From NCBI GenBank assembly GCA_027307235.1, contig DAHUXH010000014.1, forward strand, positions 1 to 64,000: DNA of 64,000 bases. The letters run 5' to 3'. The notes under the pieces were generated by a model. That model was not told the DNA's origin, made no database searches, and saw nothing but the letters and a program-made list of their open reading frames with translations. A program made the translations under genes and the position numbers. The DNA is from Vulcanimicrobiota bacterium (GTDB lineage Bacteria > Vulcanimicrobiota > Vulcanimicrobiia > Vulcanimicrobiales > Vulcanimicrobiaceae). This document shows, piece by piece, positions 25,822-34,764 of this stretch (position 1 is its first letter; each line of letters starts with the position of its first letter).

Positions 25822-27958
25822 ACGACGATCCGGTCACGAGCGACACGTTGATGCCGGTCGCGCTCGCGCACGGCGCCGACGGCGTGCACGGCCCGGATGC
25901 ACCGAACAGATCGCCCGCGTCGATCTTCCCGTCGCCGTTGGCGTCGTACCACACACCGATGCGATACGACGGCGCGCTCGCCGGAATATCCGCGATGCGG
26001 AAGCTTCCGTTCGCGTTGACGAGCATGCCGCCGGAGAACGTCACGTCGGCGATCTGCGGCGCCGCGTTGACCGCGCCGGAATTGGTGTACGCGAACGCAA
26101 CGAGCTGTGTCGTGCTCGGCAGATACGACGGCGGTTTCGGATCGCGCGTGAGCGCGGCGAGTGCGCGATAGACGTTGAGCCGTCCGTGCCCTTGATTGGG
26201 ATCGCTGAGGTTGTCGGCGGTCGATTCCAAGAGCGATGCGATCTGCGGCGGCGCCAGCGACGGATTCACCGAGAGCAGCAGCGCGGCGGCGCCGCTCACG
26301 TGCGGCGTCGCCTGCGACGTGCCCGCGATCAGCACGCGGCAGTCGGCCGGCGTCGTGCACGGCGGGTTTCCCGTCGTCGAGTAGACGTTGCCGATCCAGT
26401 GCAGGAAGTCGGAGTCGTTGTTGCTGCCCGGATCGCCGCCCGGCGCGACCAGGGCCAGATTCGGACCGGAGTTCGAATAGCTCGCGACGTACTCGGTCGC
26501 GCCGCTCGGATTTCCCGAATTGTTGTCGCGCAACGACGTTGCACCGACGGCGATCACGCCCGGATAGGCTGCCGGGAATTCGATGCCGGAGATACCCGAC
26601 GCGCGATCGTTTCCGGCCGCCGCGACGACGGTGACGTTGTGCGCGAGCGCATACTCGACCGCCGCCTCTTCGGTCGGGTCGGGTGCCGCCGCGATCGTCA
26701 GCGACTCACCCAAGCTCAGGTTGATGACCTGCGCGCCTTGTGCGACCGCATCCAGAATCGCTTGCGCTTCATCGGCGGTGGTCGCGTTACCGGTGCTGTC
26801 GAAGATTTCAAAGATCTGCACGTCGACGTTCGGCGCGACACCGGCGTAACCGGCGTTCCCGATCGCGGCGGCAGCTATGCCCGCGACATTGGTTCCGTGA
26901 CCGTCGTGATCTTGCACGGCCGCGCAACCGGTAATCGGAAGCGTCGCGCAGACCGTCTTGACGCCGCTCAGGTCTTGCTCGGCGTAGGTGACATGCGCGA
27001 TCAAATCGGTCTGCACGTCGGTGTTGATCGCGGCGGTGTCGATGCCGGTGTCGATCACCGCGACCTTCACAGACGGCGATCCAAACGCGGGCGGGCTGTA
27101 CGCCCATGCGTTGGGCATGCCGATTGCGAACATGTCCCACTGTTCGTCGGCGGTGAAATGCGGGTTGGACGGCAGGGGCGAGATCGGTGCCGTCGTCGCG
27201 GGACGTCGATACGCGACGCGATCGACCGAGACGACCCCGGGTTCGCGCGCGGCCGCCTGCATCGCACTCGCAAGCTGCGCGGCGCTCACGCGCACCACTT
27301 GCAACTGACGCGGAGCATCGGCGGGCGTCATCGTCTTGGCAAACAGCGCACCCGCATGCGCGACCGCAGCCGCTACGCGCAGGTTGGTCGTGCGCGCCGC
27401 GTCATAGGCAACGACGAAGACATCCGGAACGAACGCCTGCCCGTCGCGCGCAGGCGCGACCGGACGACGCACCAGCGCGGCATCAGCCGAAGCCTCCGCG
27501 CGACGCGCGTTCGCGGTCGATTGCACGGTTCCGGTCGAACCGGTGGTGTCGGCCACGCGATTGAAGAAGATCGTCGCCGGCGTTTGGCCGTTTTGTTGAA
27601 AACAGGTGAAGAAATCTTGGCCGCCCGCGCCGTTGAGCACCGTGATCTTGTGCAGCGCCGAACTGAAGATCAGCGCTTTCGTGAGCGGGGTTTGACCGGC
27701 GAACACGCTGTCGATTTCAACGGTGAGCCCCTGCGGATTGGAGTCGATCGTCACCGGCGCGGGCGCGGACGGAAGCGGCGATGGCACCACCGTGCCGGCC
27801 GTCGATGCGCCTTGAACGCACGCGCCCTGCGCGAGCGGCGTCAGCGGAATCGGCGTGAAGCTCGGTACCGGTGGACTCGACGACTTGCCCCCGCACGCGC
27901 AGAGAAGCAGCGCCGTCAGCATCACCGCCGAAGGCGCCGCGATTCTTCTTGCGTACAT
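25808..27958 (-). CDS. Subtilisin-like (S8) serine protease lipoprotein, second of a tandem pair
   Basis: 716 aa. I start at the ATG at 27,958 because it gives a lipobox (LTALLLCACGG) and overlaps the upstream gene's stop as TGATG. A longer frame adds Arg-rich sequence with no domain. Residues ~40-110 look like a PEGA-like carbohydrate- or surface-binding segment (IDSNPQGLTVEID). The S8 domain has its triad in VAVIDTGID, HDGHGTNVAG and GTSQATPHVSG (about residues 301, 352 and 547). The C-terminus has a beta-rich part and a calcium-loop-like YDANGDGKIDAGD, as in EF-hand or dockerin loops. Probably an exported, membrane-anchored protease; substrate unknown. Confidence 0.88.
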   Translation of the reverse strand: MYARRIAAPSAVMLTALLLCACGGKSSSPPVPSFTPIPLTPLAQGACVQGASTAGTVVPSPLPSAPAPVTIDSNPQGLTVEIDSVFAGQTPLTKALIFSSALHKITVLNGAGGQDFFTCFQQNGQTPATIFFNRVADTTGSTGTVQSTANARRAEASADAALVRRPVAPARDGQAFVPDVFVVAYDAARTTNLRVAAAVAHAGALFAKTMTPADAPRQLQVVRVSAAQLASAMQAAAREPGVVSVDRVAYRRPATTAPISPLPSNPHFTADEQWDMFAIGMPNAWAYSPPAFGSPSVKVAVIDTGIDTAAINTDVQTDLIAHVTYAEQDLSGVKTVCATLPITGCAAVQDHDGHGTNVAGIAAAAIGNAGYAGVAPNVDVQIFEIFDSTGNATTADEAQAILDAVAQGAQVINLSLGESLTIAAAPDPTEEAAVEYALAHNVTVVAAAGNDRASGISGIEFPAAYPGVIAVGATSLRDNNSGNPSGATEYVASYSNSGPNLALVAPGGDPGSNNDSDFLHWIGNVYSTTGNPPCTTPADCRVLIAGTSQATPHVSGAAALLLSVNPSLAPPQIASLLESTADNLSDPNQGHGRLNVYRALAALTRDPKPPSYLPSTTQLVAFAYTNSGAVNAAPQIADVTFSGGMLVNANGSFRIADIPASAPSYRIGVWYDANGDGKIDAGDLFGASGPCTPSAPCASATGINVSLVTGSSFSLP

Positions 27959-29751
27959 CACGGCACGGATGGATCGTTGATCGCTTTGGCGACGGCGCGG
28001 TACGCATCGACGCGACCGCAGCCTTCCTTGGGATCGCCGATGTCCACCGCGCTTGCGCACAGCATCTGCCCGATCTGCGCCGGCGTCAAAGTGGGATTGA
28101 CGCCGCGCATGAGCGCGACGATACCGGCGACGTGCGGCGACGCTTGCGACGTTCCATTGATTTCGAGACGGCAATCGCCCACCGGCTCCGGCACCGTCGG
28201 CGTTGTCGCACCGCTCGGCGGGCTGCAATTGATGGTGCCGGGCGCCGCCGTCGTCGTCCAAATGTGTTCGATGTAATGCAGGGAGTCATTGTCGTTGCAA
28301 CTCGAAGACGTGCAGTTTTGCGCGTCCCCTCCGGGCGCAACCACACCCCATGTCGTCGCATGCGTGACGTCGTAGTCGGAGTAGCTCGCCACGCTTTCGG
28401 TCGTCGTGCCGGGGTTGGTGAAATCGTTGATCGCCGATGCGCCGACCGGGATGACGCCGGGGTCGCCGCCCGGACAATCGAGTGAGTTCGTGCCGTCATT
28501 CCCCGCCGCCGCGACCACGACGATGTTGTTCGCCACCGCGTTGCTCACAGCGGATGCAACCGCCGGATCGTCCGGGCACGGACCGCCGAGCGAGAGATTG
28601 ATCACGCTCACCTTCTGCGCGACGGCGTCGTTGATCGCCGCCGCGATGTCGGCCGTGGATGACTGACAGGCGGGTGAACTGGTTCCCGGCGGGCAGCCCG
28701 CGTCGGGGCCGCTGGTCGGCGGATCGGGAAAGACCTTGTACGGCAGGATCTTCGCGTTGTAGCCCGCGCCGACGAAGCCGATGCCGTTGTTCGTATCGGC
28801 GGCGGCGATGCCCGCGACGTCGGTTCCGTGGCCGTCGTTGTCGTGCATCGACTCGGTCGTGACTTCTTGTCCGAGCCCTTTGTCAAACACTTTCCCGGTT
28901 GAGAGCACCTTGTTCGCGAGATCCGGATGCGTGGGATCGACACCCGTGTCGATGACGCCGATCGTCATGCCGGTTCCGATCGCGCCCGCGTTCGCGACGC
29001 CAAGCGTGTTGTCGGCGGCAACCGCGTACGCCCACGCGTGCGAGAGGCAGATCAGATGCATGTCCCACTCGCCGCCGTCGCCGCTGTTTTGGAAAAACGG
29101 CGATGCCGGCGCGGGTTGTCCGGTCACGATCAAACCGTCGTAGAAATTGTCGTTGGGGAAATTCGCGGTGGTCGCCGAGGTTTTCGAACGATACATCGGG
29201 CGGCTCACCGAGACGACACCCGGCTGCGCCGAGAGCGCGGCGATCGCATTGCCTTCGGTGCCGGGCGCCACCGACAACACATGCGTCGTCAAACCTAAGC
29301 GATCGAAGGTCAGCGTGCTCGTGAGTTGACTGCCGACCGCGCGTTCTTGCACCGACATCGTCGAACGCTGCGTCATCGCAGCGGTGTGGTACGTCACCTC
29401 AATAGCGCCCGGAACGTAGGTCACGCCGCGCGCCGGCGGCGTGGCGCGATACCGCGGCAGGCCGCCATCCGGCTGCGTCACCGCGCTCATCGCCGCCTGC
29501 CGTGCGATGCTCTGCTGTTGGGTTGTCTGATTCACATTGCAGAACGCGCTCGCGACCGCCAGCGTGCGGCCCGTGGTGCCGATACTGTTGGTACCGCCCG
29601 CAGTCGCATTATTGCTCGGCAACGGCGTCGGCGTGGGCGCCGCGGTTGGCGGCGGCACGCTCGATCCCCCGCCTCCGCCGCCGCAGGCGGCGAGCAGCGC
29701 GGTGGCGAGCATCAGGGATGCCGTGCGGACGAGTGTCGATTGAAAGCTCAT
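27958..29751 (-). CDS. Subtilisin-like (S8) serine protease lipoprotein, first of a tandem pair
   Basis: 597 aa. The ATG at 29,751 follows AGAAGG and opens a lipoprotein signal (LATALLAACGG) with a Gly/Pro/Thr linker after the Cys. Residues ~110-210 resemble an inhibitor-type propeptide. The catalytic triad is visible in GVIDTGVDPTHPDLA (Asp, about 268), NDGHGTDVAG (His, about 307) and NGTSQASPHVAG (Ser, about 535). Several cysteines in loops (CPPG, CQSS, CPGG, CSPPSG) suggest disulfides after export. The stop overlaps the ATG of the second subtilase, so the two are made together. The pair is similar in layout but differs in N- and C-terminal parts, as expected from an old duplication. Confidence 0.9.
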   Translation of the reverse strand: MSFQSTLVRTASLMLATALLAACGGGGGGSSVPPPTAAPTPTPLPSNNATAGGTNSIGTTGRTLAVASAFCNVNQTTQQQSIARQAAMSAVTQPDGGLPRYRATPPARGVTYVPGAIEVTYHTAAMTQRSTMSVQERAVGSQLTSTLTFDRLGLTTHVLSVAPGTEGNAIAALSAQPGVVSVSRPMYRSKTSATTANFPNDNFYDGLIVTGQPAPASPFFQNSGDGGEWDMHLICLSHAWAYAVAADNTLGVANAGAIGTGMTIGVIDTGVDPTHPDLANKVLSTGKVFDKGLGQEVTTESMHDNDGHGTDVAGIAAADTNNGIGFVGAGYNAKILPYKVFPDPPTSGPDAGCPPGTSSPACQSSTADIAAAINDAVAQKVSVINLSLGGPCPDDPAVASAVSNAVANNIVVVAAAGNDGTNSLDCPGGDPGVIPVGASAINDFTNPGTTTESVASYSDYDVTHATTWGVVAPGGDAQNCTSSSCNDNDSLHYIEHIWTTTAAPGTINCSPPSGATTPTVPEPVGDCRLEINGTSQASPHVAGIVALMRGVNPTLTPAQIGQMLCASAVDIGDPKEGCGRVDAYRAVAKAINDPSVP

Positions 29752-29779
29752 ATTCGTACCTTCTCTACGATTGGTCGGT

Positions 29780-31033
29780 TCAAACGGTTCCCTGAGTGAG
29801 CCGTTGCCAGAGCCATCCGAGCGCGGCCACCGTCGCCCGCGCCTGAATTGCCGCACGATCCCCCCGGAACTGCGAATGGCGGGCGCTCGCGCCGGTCGCG
29901 TCGGCGAGCCCGAACCACACGAGCCCGACCGGCTTCTCCGGCGAGCCGCCCTCCGGCCCGGCGATCCCGGTCGTCGCGACCGCGTAGTCGGCGCCGAAAC
30001 GCCGGCGCGCCCCGCTCGCCATCTCGAGCACAACGCTCTCGCTCACCGCACCCTCACGCGCGATCTTCGCCGCATCGACGCCGAGACTTGCGACCTTCAC
30101 CGAATTCTCATAGGCGACCACGCCGCCGACGAAACTGCGCGACGCCCCCGGCACCGCCGTCAGCGCGGCCGCGATGCGTCCGCCGGTGCACGACTCGGCG
30201 ACGACGATGCGCTCGTTGCGCTGCCGCAACAGCCCGAGAATCGCCGATTCCAGCGTGTCGCCGTCGTAGCCGAAGACGTGACCGTCCAAGCGCGACACGA
30301 TCTTCTGTTCGAGCGGTTCGATCAGCGCGTGCGCCGCTTGGGCGCTGGCGGCCTTCGCCATGAGTTTCACGTCGCACCGGTACTCGTGCGCCAGCACGGC
30401 GATCTTCGGGTTCTCCATCGAAGCGAACAGATCGCCGATGCGGTGATCGATCTCCGACTCCGCGATTGCGACGGTGTGAATCACGCGCGTGAAAATCGCC
30501 TCACGCAGATTCCAGCGTGCTTGAAGCCAGGGCACGAGCTGTTCGGTCAGCATCGGTTTCATCTCGCGCGGAACGCCCGGCATGCACGCCACGAATTTCC
30601 CCTCGGCGCCGAACGCGATGAACCCGGGCGCCGTGCCGTTACGATTTTCGAGCACGATCGCGCCGCGCGGAATCTGCGCCTGCTTACGATTGTTTTCGCG
30701 CATCTCGCGCCGCATCGACGCGAAGAGCCGTTCCATCGCGAGCAGCGCCGGTTCGTGCATCTCGGTGTCACAACCGAGAGCATCGCAGACTGCTTCCTTG
30801 GTGAGGTCGTCGACGGTGGGGCCGAGACCACCGGTGGTGACGACGCCATCTGCGCGGGCGAGCGCTTCGCGCAGCGCATCGGCGATGCGCGCACGGTTGT
30901 CACCGACGGTCTGCGTCCGGTAGACGTCGATGCCCGCGTTCGCAAGCTGTGCTGCGATGAAGACCGCGTTGGTGTCGACGAGTTGCCCGAGCAACAGCTC
31001 GGTTCCGACCGAGATCAGCTCAACGTTCGGCAT
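29780..31033 (-). CDS. cinA: CinA: nicotinamide-nucleotide amidohydrolase / ADP-ribose pyrophosphatase-like protein
   Basis: 417 aa, the usual two-domain length. The N-terminal MoeA/MoaB-like domain (VELISVGTELLLGQ, TTGGLGPTVDD) belongs to the COG1058 group with ADP-ribose or CoA pyrophosphatase activity. The C-terminal domain (AESCTGGRIAAAL near residue 278, TTGIAGPEGG) is PncC-type NMN deamidase, which returns NMN to NaMN. It overlaps the precorrin-2 dehydrogenase-like gene by 14 nt and sits two genes downstream of nadE, so its NMN recycling product can feed NAD synthesis. Older literature links cinA to competence and recA in Gram-positive bacteria; there is no recA here. Confidence 0.92.
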   Translation of the reverse strand: MPNVELISVGTELLLGQLVDTNAVFIAAQLANAGIDVYRTQTVGDNRARIADALREALARADGVVTTGGLGPTVDDLTKEAVCDALGCDTEMHEPALLAMERLFASMRREMRENNRKQAQIPRGAIVLENRNGTAPGFIAFGAEGKFVACMPGVPREMKPMLTEQLVPWLQARWNLREAIFTRVIHTVAIAESEIDHRIGDLFASMENPKIAVLAHEYRCDVKLMAKAASAQAAHALIEPLEQKIVSRLDGHVFGYDGDTLESAILGLLRQRNERIVVAESCTGGRIAAALTAVPGASRSFVGGVVAYENSVKVASLGVDAAKIAREGAVSESVVLEMASGARRRFGADYAVATTGIAGPEGGSPEKPVGLVWFGLADATGASARHSQFRGDRAAIQARATVAALGWLWQRLTQGTV

Positions 31034-31598
31034 CGAACCAGCGCGGATACGTGAACCGCACCTCGGCCGAGAATCCCTCCGCCGCCTCGATCATCGCCGT
31101 ACGGCGAATCTCCGATTCCTCCGCGGACGGATGCTCGCGTTTGGTCTGCGCGCGCATCTGCGCCAACCGCTCGACGAAGCGTGCGAAGGTCGCATCCATC
31201 GCCGCTTGCAACCCTTCTTTGAGCCGTTTGCCGACGCGCGGCGCAAGACCGGTGGTCGAGATGGCGATGCGCACCGGGCCGGCCTTGGCGATCGCCGCCA
31301 TCGCGACGAATCCGAACGCCGGTTGATCGATGCAGCACAGCAGAAAGCCGTGCACGTCGGCGAGCGCGCGCAGACGCGACGACAGCGCGGCGTCCTGCGG
31401 AGTCGAGATCACGAAGAAGGCGCCGGTCACGTCGTCGTCGCGCAGCGACGCGACGTCCTGCACCCACAGCACATTCGCGCCCGCTTCGCGCAACGCGGCG
31501 TCTTTCTCGATCGCTTCGCGATCGCCGACGGGACCGATGACGACGCACCGGCGTCCCTGGAGATTCAGACTCACCGGAAAGAACGGCGTGTAGGACAT
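31020..31598 (-). CDS. Precorrin-2 dehydrogenase / sirohydrochlorin ferrochelatase-like protein (Met8p/SirC type)
   Basis: 192 aa from the ATG at 31,598, one nucleotide after the nadE stop. Upstream in-frame sequence is Cys/Arg-rich and lacks a domain, so I exclude it. The family oxidises precorrin-2 to sirohydrochlorin with NAD+ on the way to sirohaem. Landmarks are PVSLNLQGRRCVVIG, a Rossmann strand and glycine, FFVISTPQDAAL and the characteristic AISTTGLAPRVGKRLKEGL. The usual GGG of the nucleotide loop is altered (IGPVGDRE), so NAD binding may be weaker or different. It overlaps cinA by 14 nt. Confidence 0.8.
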   Translation of the reverse strand: MSYTPFFPVSLNLQGRRCVVIGPVGDREAIEKDAALREAGANVLWVQDVASLRDDDVTGAFFVISTPQDAALSSRLRALADVHGFLLCCIDQPAFGFVAMAAIAKAGPVRIAISTTGLAPRVGKRLKEGLQAAMDATFARFVERLAQMRAQTKREHPSAEESEIRRTAMIEAAEGFSAEVRFTYPRWFDAER

Positions 31599-31599
31599 C

Positions 31600-32448
31600 T
31601 CAGTAGTCGACCGGACGCAGATAAAACTCGTTGATGGCGGTGTTGGTGAGCATCGCCGTCGTCGGCAGATGCCGCTTCCAATGCGTGCCTTCCACACGCC
31701 GCCGAACGAGCTGCACGTCGGCCGCTGCAAAGCCGTGCGCGACCAGTTGGTCGTCACTGTAGCCGAGCAGCAGCTGCGCGAGAATCGCGTCGGCGCGCGC
31801 GTACGTGATGCCCAGATCGGCTTCGTCAGTTTGGCGAGCTTCCAGATCGGCGCTCGGCGCTTTCTCGATCAGCGCGGGCGGTACGCCCAGATAGCGCGCC
31901 AGCTCCCACACTTGCGTCTTGAAGAGATCGCCGAGCGGGTTGACCGGCGGTGCGTCGTCGGCGTGCCAGGTGAAGTATCCGAACAATCGCTCGGTCTTGT
32001 TCCCGGTGCCGATCGGCAGTGCGTCGAGTTTGGCCGATTGATCGAAGAGCACGATCATGCGCGTGCGCGCCATGACGTTGCCGCGCCGGCGCGCGTCGGC
32101 GTCCGGCTCGTTCTGCAGATAGCCGTCCACCGCGGCCGTGATGTCGAGGGTGCGCTCGTGGATGCCGAGCGCTTCGACGACCAAGGCCGCGTCGGCGAGA
32201 CTGGCCGGGCTTGACGTACGATACGGCAAGCGAAACGCGAAGACGTTGTGCGCCCCGAGCGCGCGTGCGCACAAGTATGCCGTCACCGCCGAGTCGACGC
32301 CGCCCGAAAGACCGATCACCGCGCGTGCGATCCCGCGCCGTCCGAGAAGTTCGTCGCGTAAGAATGTTTCGAGCCAGCGTGCCGCAAGCGGCGCATTGAT
32401 GCGCGGCGGGTGCAGCGCGGTGCGCGGTGCTTCAACGATCGGAAGCAT
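31600..32448 (-). CDS. nadE: NAD+ synthase, ammonia-transferring subunit/domain
   Basis: 282 aa. It converts nicotinate adenine dinucleotide to NAD+ with ATP and ammonia. The P-loop SGGVDS lies near residues 48-53, and later GTGNKTERLFGYFTWHAD and PLGDLFKTQVW are typical of the family. The protein contains only the synthetase domain. The amidohydrolase-like gene immediately upstream overlaps it by 17 nt and could supply ammonia from glutamine. I start at the ATG at 32,448; a GTG directly before it would add one residue. In order the run is glutaminase-like gene, nadE, precorrin-2 dehydrogenase-like gene, cinA. Confidence 0.93.
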   Translation of the reverse strand: MLPIVEAPRTALHPPRINAPLAARWLETFLRDELLGRRGIARAVIGLSGGVDSAVTAYLCARALGAHNVFAFRLPYRTSSPASLADAALVVEALGIHERTLDITAAVDGYLQNEPDADARRRGNVMARTRMIVLFDQSAKLDALPIGTGNKTERLFGYFTWHADDAPPVNPLGDLFKTQVWELARYLGVPPALIEKAPSADLEARQTDEADLGITYARADAILAQLLLGYSDDQLVAHGFAAADVQLVRRRVEGTHWKRHLPTTAMLTNTAINEFYLRPVDY

Positions 32449-33352
32449 CACGCCGGCCGCGTGGAAGCGGCAACTCCTCGTCGAGCAGCAGATCGGGCAG
32501 CACGGCGCGCAGATCGCCGAGCAGCGGAAGATTCGCGCGCGCGAGATCGATCTCGCGCGGATCGAGCGCCGCGCGCACGATGCAGGCTTCGTCGGGCGGC
32601 GCGGCGACCACCGTGTTGCCGCGCGGATCGACGATGCGCGACGTCCCGCTCATGCCTTTCCCGCCTTCAAAACCGGTCAGACCCGCATATACGACGTAGA
32701 CGCCGTGTTCCGCCGCGATGTTTTCGAGAATCTCGCGCCAGCGCACGATGCTCTCCAACTCGTCGCCGCCCTCGATGCCGCGCCCCGGCGCGGCGCTCGG
32801 CACGAGCAGCACGCGCGCGCCCTTGAGCGCCGCGATCGTCGGCACGATCGCATGCCAAATGTCTTCGCAGATCAGCATCGCGGTCGCCCCCAGGGACGAG
32901 GCGAAGACGCCCATGCGGTGGCCGCGTGAGAGAAAGCGTTCTTCGTCGAAGACGCCGTACGTCGGCAAGAACAGCTTGCGATGCAGGTGCAGCACCTGCG
33001 CCCGGTCGCTCTCGACGCGCACGTACGCGGCGCTGTTGTAGTACGTGCCGCCGTCGTTTTCGAAGAAACCGCAGGCGATCTCGACCGGTCGAGTCGCGCC
33101 GGCTTCACGCCACATGCGCGCCAGATCGTCGGCGAAGTGCTGCACGGGCAACGCGAGATCGTAGACCGCGCCTTCGAGAAAGTAGCCGGTCAGCGCGGCT
33201 TCGGGCAGCACGATCACGTCAGCGGCGCCGTCGTCCATGACGAGCGCAAACGCATCGCGCAGGTCGTTCAGATTCTCGCTGTAGCGTCCCTTGCGCGGCT
33301 TCGTCTGCACGATCGCGACGCGCACGGGGCCGCCGATGCCGTTACCCGACAC
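32432..33352 (-). CDS. Nitrilase-fold amidohydrolase, probable separate glutaminase partner of NadE
   Basis: 306 aa. The nitrilase catalytic set is complete: Glu51 (LPEAALTGY), Lys126 (HRKLFLPTYGVFDE) and Cys162 (ICEDIWH). The lysine motif LPTYGVFDE is close to that of the N-terminal glutaminase domain of glutamine-dependent NAD synthetases (LPNYGVFDE in many). Here the domain is a separate protein whose stop codon lies inside the start region of nadE. Reaction expected: glutamine to glutamate plus ammonia, or amide hydrolysis in general. The start is a GTG overlapping the flavoprotein gene by 11 nt. Other nitrilase-family specificities cannot be excluded. Confidence 0.85.
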   Translation of the reverse strand: MSGNGIGGPVRVAIVQTKPRKGRYSENLNDLRDAFALVMDDGAADVIVLPEAALTGYFLEGAVYDLALPVQHFADDLARMWREAGATRPVEIACGFFENDGGTYYNSAAYVRVESDRAQVLHLHRKLFLPTYGVFDEERFLSRGHRMGVFASSLGATAMLICEDIWHAIVPTIAALKGARVLLVPSAAPGRGIEGGDELESIVRWREILENIAAEHGVYVVYAGLTGFEGGKGMSGTSRIVDPRGNTVVAAPPDEACIVRAALDPREIDLARANLPLLGDLRAVLPDLLLDEELPLPRGRRDASDR

Positions 33353-34760
33353 CGGCCCAACTCGCCCGCGCTTGCGCGGCAGCCGCGTCGAGCTTCGCCG
33401 CGCAGTCCTCGGCCGGATACGTCCAGATCTCCGCGAGCGTCGGATGCAGATGCGGAATACGCATGAACTCGTGCACCGTGGCGCGGTAGTTCATCGCCAC
33501 GATGACTTCGTGAATCAGTTCGGCCGCCTGCGGGCCGATGATCGACGCGCCGATGATGCGGCCGTCGGGCGCGGATGCCAGCATCTTCACGAACCCTTTG
33601 GTCTTGTTCAAGCATTCGGCTTTGCCGTGCTCGGCAAAGTCGTACGTGCCCGCGACGTAGGGGATGCCGTTGTTCTGCAACGCGCGCTCGGTCTCACCGA
33701 CCACCGCGATCTGCGGGTCGGTGAAGATGGTATGCGTCTTCACCAAGTCGTAGACCGCGCGCTCGTCACCGCCGCCGATCGCGTTGCGCGCGGCAATCTC
33801 GCCCTGGTAGATCGCTACGTGCACGAGTTGGTAGAGACCGGTGACGTCGCCGACCGCGAAGATGTTCGGGTTGGACGTGCGCAGCGTGTCGTCGACCTCG
33901 ATGCCCTTGATCGCATGATAGGCGACACCGGCCTTCTCGAAATCGAAACCCTCCACGTTCGGCACGCGCCCGAGCGCGTAGAAAATCTCGTCGGCTTCGA
34001 TCGCTCCCTCGACGCCATCGACGACGACGTAGACGAATTTCTTGCCGTCGCGCCTTTCCACGCGCAACAGACGGGCGCCGGTCACGACGTCGATGCCGTC
34101 CTCGCGAAAGTACTGCGTGAGCGCGTGCCCGATGTCGTGATCTTCACCCGAGAGCAAATGGTCGGCGCGAATCACCATCGTCGTCTTCGCGCCCATGCGC
34201 GCCAGATGCTGACCGAGTTCGCATCCCACATACCCGCCGCCGAGCACGACCACCGACTTCGGCGTGTGCGCCAGTTCGAGCACCTCGTCGCTCGTGAGAT
34301 AGCCGGCTTGCGCGAGTCCCGGAATCGCCGGCGGCGCGACGATGCTCCCGGTGTTGATGATGAACTTCGGCGCGGTGATCACGTCCTCACCGGCCTGCAA
34401 TCGCGTCGGCGAAAGAAAGCGCGCCTCGCCACGGTACAGCGGAAAGCGCGAGATGCCATCGATGCGGTAGTCGGCGAACTCTTTGACCAGCGCGCGCTTG
34501 CGTTCGAGCACGTACGGCTCGTCGATGCGGATGCTGCCGACGTGCACGCCGAGACCTTTGGCCTCGCGCGCATCGGCCAGCGCGTCGCTGGTCGCCAGCA
34601 GCGCTTTGCTCGGCATGCAGCCGCGCAGAATGCACAATCCGCCGAGGGGGCCTTTGTCTACCAATGCGACGTTCGCGCCGAGGTCGCGCGCGGTGCGCGC
34701 GGCCGCGAAGCCGCCCGAACCGGCTCCGACGACGATCAGATCGTATGCCGGTTCGCTCAT
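33342..34760 (-). CDS. Class I pyridine-nucleotide disulfide oxidoreductase (mercuric reductase / dihydrolipoamide dehydrogenase-like)
   Basis: 472 aa, a homodimeric flavoprotein. The FAD loop is VGAGSGGFAAA (residues 11-21), the redox pair is GLCILRGCMPSK (Cys43 and Cys48), the NAD(P) loop is VVVLGGGYVGCELG, and the second FAD motif is NIFAVGDVTG. The C-terminal interface has HLHPTLAEIW, the usual His plus acid. It differs from E3 subunits in having no 2-oxo-acid dehydrogenase genes nearby, so the disulfide substrate is unknown. Mercuric-reductase-specific C-terminal cysteines are not seen. glpX lies 4 nt upstream and the nitrilase-like gene overlaps downstream, so this is part of the same operon. 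Confidence 0.9.
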   Translation of the reverse strand: MSEPAYDLIVVGAGSGGFAAARTARDLGANVALVDKGPLGGLCILRGCMPSKALLATSDALADAREAKGLGVHVGSIRIDEPYVLERKRALVKEFADYRIDGISRFPLYRGEARFLSPTRLQAGEDVITAPKFIINTGSIVAPPAIPGLAQAGYLTSDEVLELAHTPKSVVVLGGGYVGCELGQHLARMGAKTTMVIRADHLLSGEDHDIGHALTQYFREDGIDVVTGARLLRVERRDGKKFVYVVVDGVEGAIEADEIFYALGRVPNVEGFDFEKAGVAYHAIKGIEVDDTLRTSNPNIFAVGDVTGLYQLVHVAIYQGEIAARNAIGGGDERAVYDLVKTHTIFTDPQIAVVGETERALQNNGIPYVAGTYDFAEHGKAECLNKTKGFVKMLASAPDGRIIGASIIGPQAAELIHEVIVAMNYRATVHEFMRIPHLHPTLAEIWTYPAEDCAAKLDAAAAQARASWAGVG

Positions 34761-34764
34761 GACG

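Noticed and set aside
25745-28276. Very long plus-strand open frame opposite the subtilase genes
   Set aside because: Its translation is Arg/Asp-rich without domains, and it is the reverse complement of well-supported S8 proteases. It is a high-GC shadow frame.
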